Source: an uncultured Ruminococcus sp.
GTDB lineage: Bacteria > Bacillota > Clostridia > Oscillospirales > Ruminococcaceae
Direction: 5' to 3'
Assembly: GCA_946544695.1 (NCBI GenBank)
Contig: CAMNMO010000048.1
Coordinates: 1 to 12,740, forward strand
DNA: 12,740 nt
Part shown: one piece after another, positions 1-6,430 of the stretch
Layout: every line of letters begins with the position of its first letter
How positions within the stretch are numbered: the first letter of the stretch is position 1
The notes under the pieces: model-generated
Told to the model about the DNA's origin: nothing
Database searches by the model: none
What the model saw: only the letters and a program-made list of their open reading frames with translations
Translations under genes and position numbers: made by a program

Positions 1-82
1 TTTAACAGGTGCGATGTGCCCTCGACCCGCCCTGTCAGGTCGGGCGTGCAAAGTTCACACAAGCTTATTTTGCCCGATACCC

Positions 83-111
83 TTTACTTTTTCTGAAAAA
101 CATGCTATAAT
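83..111 (+). promoter_or_regulatory. SigA-type promoter of the PHP phosphatase gene
   Basis: A -35-like TTTACT (83-88) and a perfect TATAAT (106-111) are separated by 17 bases, and TGC directly before the -10 box makes it an extended -10. Transcription would start near 118, giving a leader of about 40 bases before the start at 158. Confidence 0.75.
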
Positions 112-157
112 AACGAAGGAATATTCTCGGCGTATGCTGATAGACAGGAGTAGATCC

Positions 158-877
158 ATGCTAATAGATTTTCATTCTCATTTTCTGCCGCAGATAGATG
201 ACGGTTCACGAAGCATCGAGGAGTCGGTGGGGATTCTGGACATTATGGCAAAAAGCGGTGTGGACAAGATAATCGCTACCCCGCATTTTTACTGCACCGA
301 ACAGTCGTCGGATCAGTTCATAGAAAGGCGTGACAACGCTTATGAAAGGCTGAGACCTGAACTCAAAGAGGAACACCCCGAGATAGGCTTTGGTGCTGAG
401 GTGCTGTATGACCATTCGCTGGTCAATTATGACAAGCTGCCCGACCTGTGCATCAAGGGCACAAAATGGCTGCTTCTCGAAATGCCCTACACCGACCTTG
501 ATGATAAGATAATCAGCGGCGTTGAAGCCATGACCAACAGGGGAGACGTAAAGATATTTGTGGCGCATATCGAGCGTTACCTGAACTTCACATCAATGAA
601 GCGCCTTGATGAACTGATGCACCTTGAACTGCTGGGGCAGATAAACGCCAAGTCGCTGATGACATTCAAGACCCGCCGCCGCTGCATGAAGCTGATAGAG
701 AAAGGCTATGTGCATGTTCTGGGCTCGGACTATCACCGTATCGGCAGGGGAGATGTGACTGTTGACCACGGTTTTGAGGTCATCACCAAAAACAAAAAGT
801 TCGATGATTTTGCTGAGTACGCCGAGGAGAACGGCAAGAAGATACTCAGGGACGAATCACTGAACAGTATACTTTAA
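158..877 (+). CDS. CpsB/YwqE-type PHP-domain protein-tyrosine phosphatase
   Basis: A 239-residue protein of the PHP superfamily, closest in pattern to the manganese-dependent tyrosine phosphatases CpsB/CapC/YwqE, which dephosphorylate bacterial tyrosine kinases that control capsule or exopolysaccharide export. The metal-site motifs are in the expected order: DFHSHFLPQIDDG at residues 4-16 (H6, H8), ATPH ending at H43, GAE ending at E81, AHIERY with H137, and GSDYH with D191 and H193. The length fits the family (about 240-255). No signal peptide or membrane segment is seen, so it should be cytoplasmic. The start at 158 is chosen because AGGAG (146-150) lies 7 bases upstream. The in-frame ATG at 134 has a worse-spaced GAAGGA and would add the repeated residues MLIDRSRS. 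No cognate kinase or glycosyltransferase cluster is visible next to it, so the target is unknown. The family call is firm; the physiological substrate is inferred. Confidence 0.88.
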   Translation: MLIDFHSHFLPQIDDGSRSIEESVGILDIMAKSGVDKIIATPHFYCTEQSSDQFIERRDNAYERLRPELKEEHPEIGFGAEVLYDHSLVNYDKLPDLCIKGTKWLLLEMPYTDLDDKIISGVEAMTNRGDVKIFVAHIERYLNFTSMKRLDELMHLELLGQINAKSLMTFKTRRRCMKLIEKGYVHVLGSDYHRIGRGDVTVDHGFEVITKNKKFDDFAEYAEENGKKILRDESLNSIL

Positions 878-885
878 AATGTATC

Positions 886-924
886 ATCAGACCTTTGCAT
901 CAGCATGCATGGGTCTGATTTTTT
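886..924 (+). terminator. Rho-independent terminator after the PHP phosphatase
   Basis: ATCAGACC (886-893) pairs with GGTCTGAT (912-919). TGCAT (896-900) and ATGCA (905-909) extend the stem inside, and the hairpin runs straight into a TTTTTT tract. It separates the phosphatase from the peptidase gene. Confidence 0.9.
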
Positions 925-971
925 GTGGGCAGCAGCCTGTACCGAACTGTGTGCAGCTTCATGCCGAAAAC

Positions 972-1000
972 TTGACAACCATTCGTTTTTCGTGTAAAAT
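972..1000 (+). promoter_or_regulatory. Strong SigA promoter of the C11 peptidase gene
   Basis: A perfect TTGACA (972-977), a 17-base spacer and TAAAAT (995-1000). The predicted start is near 1007, leaving a leader of about 50 bases that contains the GGAGG at 1046-1050. Confidence 0.88.
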
Positions 1001-1057
1001 AAATATGTATGTTCGGGGAATGCTATCCCTGACACCGATCTTAACGGAGGTATGTAT

Positions 1058-3379
1058 ATGGATAATAACAATCGTCCTCGTGCGAGACAAAAAAATTATC
1101 AGTCAGGCGGCAGCGGCGTCCATAAGCGTGGCAGCGGACTGGGCACAGGTCCTGTCGGTTCGGGCAGAGGCGGCAGCAGCAGCGGCGGCGGCATAAACCG
1201 TGCGGCAGCAGGCGGCGGAGGAACACTGCTTATCATAATCGCAGTGATACTGTTCAATGTTCTGAGCGGACACGGCGGCAGTTCATCTGTCGGCACACCC
1301 AATGACTACGGCACTGCACCCGCAGGCTACGAAGCCATAGATACCACAGGCTATTCGGCATCTGGCGACACTGAGGTGGATACCACTGTGGCAGCAGGTT
1401 CAAGGGAAAAGCGCACCGTGATAAAGGGCGGCGGCAATGACAAGGTCACCCTGATGGTATACATGTGCGGCACTGACCTGGAAAGCAAATACGGCATGGC
1501 TTCCTCGGATCTTTCTGAGATGGCTGCTGCAAAGTACGGCGACAATGTGAACATCATCGTCTACACAGGCGGCTGCAAGGGCTGGAAGACAAAGGGCATA
1601 AGCAGCAATGTCAACCAGATATATCAGGTCAGGGACGGCGGACTGAAAATACTTGAAAAGGACGACGGCGCAAAGGTCATGACAGACCCTGCCACACTTT
1701 CATCGTTCATAAAGTACTGCAACAAGAATTTCCCTGCTAACCGCAATGACCTCATTCTGTGGGACCACGGCGGCGGATCTGTCAGCGGTTACGGCTATGA
1801 CGAAAAGAACAGTTCAAAGGGTTCTATGGGGCTTGCGAACATCAATAAGGCGCTTAAAGACGGCGGCGTGAAATTCGATTTCATCGGCTTCGATGCCTGC
1901 CTGATGGCTACTGCCGAAACAGCCCTTATGCTGGATCAGCATGCCGATTACCTCATAGCAAGTGAGGAGACTGAACCCGGTATCGGCTGGTATTACACCA
2001 ACTGGCTGAACAAGCTGGGCGCTGATACTTCAATGCCCACTATTGAGATAGGCAAGAATATAGTTGATGATTTCGTGGCTGCCTGCGGCAAAAAGTGCCC
2101 GTCATCTGCCACCACACTTTCAGTTATCGACCTGGCTGAGTTTGCAAACACCGTTCCCTCAAAGCTTTCGGCATTTGCAACATCTGTCAGCGATAAGATA
2201 ACTGCGCAGGACTACCGATCGGTATCCTCCGCAAGAAACAACACCCGTGAGTTTGCACAGAGTTCCAGGATAGATCAGGTAGACCTGGCTGACCTGGCTG
2301 AAAAGGTGGGAACTTCGCAGGGCAAGGAACTCAGCGAGACCATAAAGAATGCGGTAAAGTATAACCGCACCTCAAGAAGCATGACAAACGCTTACGGCGT
2401 ATCCATCTACTTCCCCTACAAGCGTACATCTTATGTTGACACCGCTTGCAGCACTTACAGTGCGATCGGCATGAACGATGAGTACAGCCGCTGCATAAGG
2501 CAGTTCGCTAAGCTGGAGACAAGCGGTCAGATAGCGGCAGGCGGCACAGGTTCACCTCTTGGTTCACTGTTCGGCGGAAGCAGCAGCGGTTCAAGCGGCA
2601 GCGCTGATGTCATAGGTGAACTGCTTGGAGCGTTCCTCGGCGGTTCTTCGGGCAGAAGCATTGACGGTCTTGACAGGGCGAACACCGACTTCATGACAGA
2701 GGATACCATCAACGATGATGACGCTGCTGAGTACCTGTCGCTGAACTACTTCGATGTAAACAACCTGGTATGGGAAGAAAACAAGGGCAAGTACACCATC
2801 GACCTTCCCGAAGAACAGTGGGCACTGGTGAACACCATCGACCTCAACCTGTTCTATGATGACGGCAGCGGTTATATCGACCTGGGTCTTGATAACATGT
2901 ACAGCTTCGAGGACGGCAAGCTGCTTGCTGATACCGACAAGACATGGGTATCTATAAACGGTCAGCCTGTGGCATACTATCACACCGATACGGTCGAGGA
3001 CGGCGATGACTACGTTATCAGCGGCTACGTGCCCGCACTTCTCAACGGCAGCAGAGTCAGCCTGATACTGAACTTCACAGATGAACACCCCGAAGGTCAG
3101 GTCATCGGTGCAACAGAAGCTTACGTAAACGGCGAGACTGATACCGTCGCAAAGGGCGAGATAGAGATAAATGACGGTGATACGCTGGACTTTATCTGCG
3201 ATTATTACGACTATGACGGCAACTATCAGGAAAGCTACATGATGGGCGAACAGGTTAAGGTCAAGGGCGACCTCACAATCAGTGACACCGATATAGGTGA
3301 CGGCGATGTGAGGCTGATGTACAGATTTACGGACATTTACAACGAAGCATACTGGACACCTTTCATCACACTGAAATAA
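1058..3379 (+). CDS. Membrane-anchored C11 (clostripain) family cysteine peptidase
   Basis: A 773-residue protein. Residues 1-55 are a Gly/Ser/Arg-rich, probably cytoplasmic tail. Residues 56-69 (TLLIIIAVILFNVL) form one membrane segment, so the rest should face outward. The peptidase domain runs from about 129 (KVTLMVYMCGTDLES) to about 485. It carries the catalytic pair of family C11: His237 in WDHGGG and Cys281 in FDACLM. Members of this family cleave after Arg or Lys and are often activated by self-cleavage. A Gly/Ser-rich linker (about 490-545) then leads to a beta-rich, acidic C-terminal region of about 225 residues that I do not recognise. The start at 1058 is chosen because GGAGG (1046-1050) lies 7 bases upstream; the ATG at 1052 is only 1 base away. 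The gene is monocistronic, with its own promoter and terminator. Family and anchoring are well supported; the substrate is unknown. Confidence 0.92.
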   Translation: MDNNNRPRARQKNYQSGGSGVHKRGSGLGTGPVGSGRGGSSSGGGINRAAAGGGGTLLIIIAVILFNVLSGHGGSSSVGTPNDYGTAPAGYEAIDTTGYSASGDTEVDTTVAAGSREKRTVIKGGGNDKVTLMVYMCGTDLESKYGMASSDLSEMAAAKYGDNVNIIVYTGGCKGWKTKGISSNVNQIYQVRDGGLKILEKDDGAKVMTDPATLSSFIKYCNKNFPANRNDLILWDHGGGSVSGYGYDEKNSSKGSMGLANINKALKDGGVKFDFIGFDACLMATAETALMLDQHADYLIASEETEPGIGWYYTNWLNKLGADTSMPTIEIGKNIVDDFVAACGKKCPSSATTLSVIDLAEFANTVPSKLSAFATSVSDKITAQDYRSVSSARNNTREFAQSSRIDQVDLADLAEKVGTSQGKELSETIKNAVKYNRTSRSMTNAYGVSIYFPYKRTSYVDTACSTYSAIGMNDEYSRCIRQFAKLETSGQIAAGGTGSPLGSLFGGSSSGSSGSADVIGELLGAFLGGSSGRSIDGLDRANTDFMTEDTINDDDAAEYLSLNYFDVNNLVWEENKGKYTIDLPEEQWALVNTIDLNLFYDDGSGYIDLGLDNMYSFEDGKLLADTDKTWVSINGQPVAYYHTDTVEDGDDYVISGYVPALLNGSRVSLILNFTDEHPEGQVIGATEAYVNGETDTVAKGEIEINDGDTLDFICDYYDYDGNYQESYMMGEQVKVKGDLTISDTDIGDGDVRLMYRFTDIYNEAYWTPFITLK

Positions 3380-3387
3380 TAAAGGCA

Positions 3388-3427
3388 CAAAAAATCTCCC
3401 GCAGCGATTGAACTGCGGGAGGTTTTT
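3388..3427. terminator. Bidirectional terminator between convergent peptidase and hydrolase genes
   Basis: CTCCCGCAG (3396-3404) and CTGCGGGAG (3413-3421) form a perfect 9-bp stem with an 8-base loop. TTTTT follows on the plus strand (3423-3427), and the AAAAAA run on the left (3388-3394 region) gives a U-tract on the minus strand. It therefore serves the peptidase directly and the hydrolase about 100 bases past its stop. Confidence 0.92.
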
Positions 3428-3528
3428 ATATTCGGTGAAGTCTGTAAAAAGCCCTTATGTGTACGGAAAAAGACTTAAACAGTGTGGAATGAGGTCCAAG
3501 CGCAGTCCGAATGAGGCATTTGCTGTCT

Positions 3529-4527
3529 TCACTTCATATACTTATCAAAGAAAGCTTCCAGCTTGTCAAAGGGGATAGCATTGCTGCTGCCGCCGTCGTA
3601 CAGGTCGGTGTGTACAGCGCCCTCGATGACCAGCATTTCCTTGTTGTCGGCATACTTGCTGTCACGAGTCATGTTTTCGTAGGCGTCCTTGCCGAAGTAG
3701 AAGCTGTGCGCCTTATCACCGTGCATCACCATCACAGCCGAACGTATCTCGTTTGAGTAGGTGAGTATGGGCATGTTGATGAATGACAGTGATGAAGTCT
3801 TGTTCCAGCCGTCGTTTGAGTTCAGCGACCTTGCATGGTAGCCACGGGGAGTTTTGTAGTAATCGTAGTAGTCCTTCACGAAGAAAGGTGCGTCCTCGGG
3901 CAGAGGGTCAACAACGCCGCCGCCAAGTTCGTAGCTGCCTGCCTTGTAGTCCTTGATGCGCTGTGCGTTGAGAGCCTGCTTTGCAGCGTAGCGTGCTTCC
4001 TCGCTGTCGTCATTATCGAAATAACCCTTAGCGTTCACACGGGTCATGTCATACATGGTAGAAGCCACTGTTGCCTTGATGCGGGTATCCATAGCAGCCG
4101 CATTTATCGCCATGCCGCCCCAGCCGCATATACCGAGAATGCCTATCCTGTCAGGGTCAACATTGTCCTGAACGGATAAGAAGTCCACCGCAGCTGAAAA
4201 ATCTTCCGTGTTTATATCGGGGGAAGCCACATATCTTGGCTGACCGCCGCTTTCGCCTGTGAATGAGGGGTCAAAGGCTATGGTGATGAAGCCACGTTCT
4301 GCAAGGGTCTGCGCATACAGTCCCGAACACTGTTCCTTGACTGCACCGAAAGGTCCGCATACAGCTATTGCGGGCAGCCTGCCCTGTGCAGCTTTCGGGG
4401 TGTACATATCAGCCGCAAGAGTTATGCCGTAGCGGTTATGGAAAGTTACCTTGCGGTGATCGGTCTTGTCTGACTTTGCAAAGGTCTTGTCCCATTCCTG
4501 TGTCAGTACGAGATTTTCTTCTGTCAT
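3529..4527 (-). CDS. Alpha/beta hydrolase with a cysteine at the nucleophile elbow
   Basis: A 332-residue soluble protein with an alpha/beta-hydrolase fold pattern: strand LPAIAVCGPFG near residue 51, then ITIAFDPSFTGESGG (81-95), the nucleophile elbow GICGWGG (132-138, Cys134), an acid candidate Asp271 in VMVMHGDKAHS, and His306 in IEGAVHTDLYD. GxCxGG elbows are known from dienelactone hydrolases; the overall layout also resembles the YcjY-like hydrolases common in Firmicutes. No signal peptide is seen, so it should act in the cytoplasm. The start at 4527 is chosen because GGAGG (4536-4540 on the plus strand) lies 8 bases upstream, while the ATG at 4548 lies before that site. It is monocistronic, divergent from nspC and convergent with the peptidase. 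The natural ester or lactone substrate cannot be read from the sequence. Confidence 0.87.
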   Translation of the reverse strand: MTEENLVLTQEWDKTFAKSDKTDHRKVTFHNRYGITLAADMYTPKAAQGRLPAIAVCGPFGAVKEQCSGLYAQTLAERGFITIAFDPSFTGESGGQPRYVASPDINTEDFSAAVDFLSVQDNVDPDRIGILGICGWGGMAINAAAMDTRIKATVASTMYDMTRVNAKGYFDNDDSEEARYAAKQALNAQRIKDYKAGSYELGGGVVDPLPEDAPFFVKDYYDYYKTPRGYHARSLNSNDGWNKTSSLSFINMPILTYSNEIRSAVMVMHGDKAHSFYFGKDAYENMTRDSKYADNKEMLVIEGAVHTDLYDGGSSNAIPFDKLEAFFDKYMK

Positions 4528-4551
4528 AGTGGATACCTCCGTTTTCATCTG

Positions 4552-4611
4552 TTTTATTATCTGAATACATTATATCACGAATTTTATTATCTGAATACAG
4601 TATAACACGAA
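4552..4611. repeat. Two tandem 30-bp repeats covering the hydrolase promoter
   Basis: Copies at 4552-4581 and 4582-4611 abut exactly and differ at only two positions. Each copy holds, on the minus strand, an extended -10 box (TGA-TATAAT in the near copy, TGT-TATACT in the far copy) followed by TGTATTCAGATAATAAAA. The duplication therefore gives two stacked promoter cores, and two copies of any operator contained in the unit. Confidence 0.9.
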
Positions 4612-4627
4612 TGCTGCAAAATAGCAA
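4569..4627 (-). promoter_or_regulatory. Tandem promoters of the alpha/beta hydrolase gene
   Basis: The far promoter reads TTGCTA (4622-4627), 17 bases, TATACT (4599-4604) with TGT in front. The near one has a perfect TATAAT (4569-4574) with TGA in front, but only TATTCA as a -35, so it would depend on its extended -10. The two -10 boxes are 30 bases apart because of the tandem duplication. Confidence 0.65.
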
Positions 4628-4681
4628 ATACCTATTCTGAAATCGGGCGTATGCTTAAAACGCATAACTAAAAGCCGTGAT

Positions 4682-4791
4682 CGTACTGCCCACGGAAATC
4701 AATTTTGACAAAACAAAGCACCATATTTTACAGCCGTAATGCATGTTCAAACCTTTGTATTATGCAAAAATTGATTTCCGTGCGTACTGCC
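4682..4791. mobile_element. MITE-like element with 16-bp terminal inverted repeats and 9-bp flanking duplication
   Basis: The element spans 4691-4782 (92 bp). Its left end CACGGAAATCAATTTT (4691-4706) is the exact reverse complement of its right end (4767-4782). The nonamer CGTACTGCC abuts both ends exactly (4682-4690 and 4783-4791), as a target-site duplication would. There is no reading frame of note inside, so it would be non-autonomous. An inner ACAAAG/CTTTGT pair (4713-4718, 4753-4758) extends the possible hairpin. It sits between two divergent promoters, 9 bases from the nspC -35 box. The structure is directly visible; mobility is inferred, and no transposase family is assigned. One caution: CCGTG also occurs near the left nonamer (CCGTGAT), so part of the direct repeat could predate an insertion. 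Confidence 0.72.
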
Positions 4792-4800
4792 GGGAAACTA

Positions 4801-4829
4801 TTGCACAAATCGCAAAACCGTGTTATAAT
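4801..4829 (+). promoter_or_regulatory. SigA promoter of nspC
   Basis: TTGCAC (4801-4806), 17 bases, then a perfect TATAAT (4824-4829) preceded by TGT, an extended -10. The start site is predicted at about 4836-4837, more than 220 bases before the nspC start codon. Confidence 0.82.
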
Positions 4830-4836
4830 AAATAAT

Positions 4837-4896
4837 ATGGCTATCCCTTTAACACACCATTTTATACACCGGTGCAGCAAGATATATGTATTATGA
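4837..4896 (+). other. Possible leaderless 19-codon upstream reading frame (MAIPL start)
   Basis: An ATG falls at the predicted first transcribed base of the nspC mRNA and opens a frame reading MAIPLTHHFIHRCSKIYVL before a stop. There is no ribosome site, so translation would have to be leaderless. The only support beyond position is that the same MAIPL-coding sequence occurs at the equivalent place after the promoter at 12556-12585. This is a weak candidate for a regulatory upstream ORF; it could equally be a conserved initially transcribed sequence that is not translated. Confidence 0.2.
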
Positions 4897-5060
4897 TGTA
4901 TTCTTTTCCATGCGTTCAAGCATTTGCCTGCGTCGGTGGAAAGGATACCGTTAGCTATTGTTACCCCATCAAAAGGCTGTTTAGTGTGGTGTGCCGAAGG
5001 GATGACCATAATAATAAAACTGTCCCGTGCATTCGGGAAGTTCAATACGGAGGTACCGAT
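4837..5060 (+). promoter_or_regulatory. Long 5' leader of nspC with hairpin potential
   Basis: About 225 untranslated bases separate the nspC promoter from its start codon. Visible pairing includes TTTCCA with TGGAAA around 4905-4943. A hairpin just before the ribosome site has AACT plus TCCCG (5018-5027) pairing with CGGGA plus AGTT (5034-5042), with one bulged G and a 6-base loop. No U-tract follows any stem, so transcription attenuation is not indicated; control of ribosome access would fit better. I recognise no known riboswitch class. Confidence 0.4.
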
Positions 5061-6206
5061 ATGACCATTCCTTTTGAGACTGATATAAATACTCTGCACA
5101 CCCCCTGTTACCTTGTCAGCGAGAGTGCGTTGAGACATAATATGGAGATACTGCTTGATGTCCGCAAGCGCACAGGCTGCAAGATACTGCTGGCACAGAA
5201 GGCTTTCTCGATGTATTCTGCATACCCGCTTATGCGCCCCTACCTTGACGGCACCACAGCGAGCGGTCTGTTTGAAGCTAAGCTGGGTCACGATGAATTC
5301 GGCGGCGAAACGCATGTTTTCGCACCTGCATACAAAGACGAGGACATGGCTGAACTTGTGAAGATATGCGATGATATCATATTCAACAGCTTTTCGCAGT
5401 GGCGCAGACACAGAAAAGCTGTACAAAAAAGCGGACGAAGAATATCCTGCGGCATACGCTGCAACCCGCTTTATTCCGAGATAGAAACAGACATCTATAA
5501 CCCATGTTTTACAGGTTCAAGGCTGGGCGTAACGCCCGAACAGTTCGAGAGCGGCGAACTTGACGGCATAGAAGGTCTGCATTTTCATACTATGTGCGAA
5601 CAGGGCGCTGATGTGCTTGCAAGGACAGTCCCGCATATAGAGGAACACTTCGGCAGCTACATCAGTCAGATGAAGTGGCTGAATCTGGGCGGCGGTCACC
5701 ACATCACCAAGCCCGATTATGATGTTGACCTGCTTTGCCGCACTGTTGACCGACTTCAGCAGAAATACGGTGTTCAGGTATATCTTGAACCTGGAGAAGC
5801 CTGTGCGCTGAATGCAGGCTGGCTGGTCACAGAGGTCCTTGATACAGGCAGAAACGGCACTGATCTTGCCATAGTGGACACCTCAGCTGCCTGCCACATG
5901 CCCGATGTGCTGGAGATGCCATACCGTCCCGAGATCATCGGTTCGGGTGAAGCAGGGGAGAAGCCCTGCACCTATCGTCTGGGTGGACCTACCTGCCTTG
6001 CAGGTGATATCATAGGTGATTATTCATTCGATGCGCCCCTTAAAGCAGGTGACAGGCTTGTGCTGTGCGACATGGCTATCTACTCGTTCTGCAAGAACAA
6101 CACCTTCAACGGTATGCCCCTGCCCGATATCTATCTTGAAAAGCTGGACGGCAGCGTGCAGCTGATAAAGCGTTTCGGCTACGAAGATTTCAAGTGCAGG
6201 CTGTGA
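5061..6206 (+). CDS. nspC: Carboxynorspermidine/carboxyspermidine decarboxylase NspC
   Basis: A 381-residue PLP enzyme of the alanine-racemase-fold (fold III) decarboxylases. It removes CO2 from carboxynorspermidine or carboxyspermidine to make norspermidine or spermidine, the last step of the alternative polyamine route found in many gut Firmicutes and Bacteroidetes. Motifs in order: LLAQKAFS with the PLP lysine K47, GLHFHTMCEQ (172-181), the phosphate-binding LNLGGGHH (207-214), LEPGEA (242-247), GPTCLAGD with C312 and D316 at the active site, and MAIYSFCKNNTFNG (338-351). Length and motifs match the family. The start at 5061 is set by GGAGG (5049-5053) 7 bases upstream; the frame is open further up but lies in the leader. 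The partner dehydrogenase that makes the substrate is not in this window. Function is well supported; which of the two polyamines is made cannot be told. Confidence 0.93.
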   Translation: MTIPFETDINTLHTPCYLVSESALRHNMEILLDVRKRTGCKILLAQKAFSMYSAYPLMRPYLDGTTASGLFEAKLGHDEFGGETHVFAPAYKDEDMAELVKICDDIIFNSFSQWRRHRKAVQKSGRRISCGIRCNPLYSEIETDIYNPCFTGSRLGVTPEQFESGELDGIEGLHFHTMCEQGADVLARTVPHIEEHFGSYISQMKWLNLGGGHHITKPDYDVDLLCRTVDRLQQKYGVQVYLEPGEACALNAGWLVTEVLDTGRNGTDLAIVDTSAACHMPDVLEMPYRPEIIGSGEAGEKPCTYRLGGPTCLAGDIIGDYSFDAPLKAGDRLVLCDMAIYSFCKNNTFNGMPLPDIYLEKLDGSVQLIKRFGYEDFKCRL

Positions 6207-6238
6207 TATATATTGAACGCTAAGGAAAAAATAACGTC

Positions 6239-6281
6239 AAAAGCTTACGAACCCGTATATCGTGGCTATGTTGAGCTTTTT
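6239..6281 (+). terminator. Weak hairpin-plus-U structure after nspC
   Basis: AAAAGCT (6239-6245) can pair with AGCTTTT (6274-6280), with ACGA/TCGT (6247-6250, 6260-6263) inside, and the right arm ends in a short T run. The stem is AT-rich and the loop long, so it is at best an early, leaky terminator. The strong one is at 6361-6404. The remaining 6282-6360 holds nothing I recognise. Confidence 0.25.
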
Positions 6282-6360
6282 AGTATAACAAAATATAGTT
6301 ATCCAGCTGACACACCATAATAAACGAAGCTATATTGGAACTTGAAATAGTTGATATAAC

Positions 6361-6404
6361 AAAAAGATCCCGACAACATCAGCAGTTGTCGGGATCATAT
6401 TTTT
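6361..6404. terminator. Strong bidirectional terminator between nspC and the sortase operon
   Basis: GATCCCGACAAC (6366-6377) and GTTGTCGGGATC (6385-6396) form a perfect 12-bp stem with a 7-base loop. ATATTTTT follows on the plus strand, and AAAAA at 6361-6365 gives a U-tract for the minus strand. It ends nspC and the convergent operon. Confidence 0.95.
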
Positions 6405-6430
6405 GTCAAAGCCATGCAGTAAAGTCATGG

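Noticed and set aside
26..44. Hairpin CCCG-CCT / AGG-CGGG with a 3-base loop near the left edge, a possible terminator of an upstream gene
   Set aside because: It has one mismatch and no T run follows; the upstream gene is outside the window, so it cannot be judged.
134..157. Upstream in-frame ATG of the PHP phosphatase, which would add MLIDRSRS in front of MLID
   Set aside because: The well-spaced AGGAG is at 146-150 and serves the ATG at 158. The near-duplicate wording looks accidental.
2591..3388. Long minus-strand reading frame of about 265 codons opposite the C11 peptidase
   Set aside because: It is antisense to a clear protein-coding gene, is rich in Val/Ile as expected from a shadow of an acidic coding frame, and has no ribosome site or recognisable motif.
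3428..3528. Repeated GAATGAGG words in the 100 bases between the bidirectional terminator and the hydrolase stop
   Set aside because: Two short matches only, with no structure or coding signal. Treated as 3' untranslated sequence of the hydrolase.
4728..5426. Minus-strand frame of about 232 codons across the nspC leader and 5' end
   Set aside because: It crosses the MITE-like element, the promoter and the nspC coding start in antisense, with no ribosome site or family motif.
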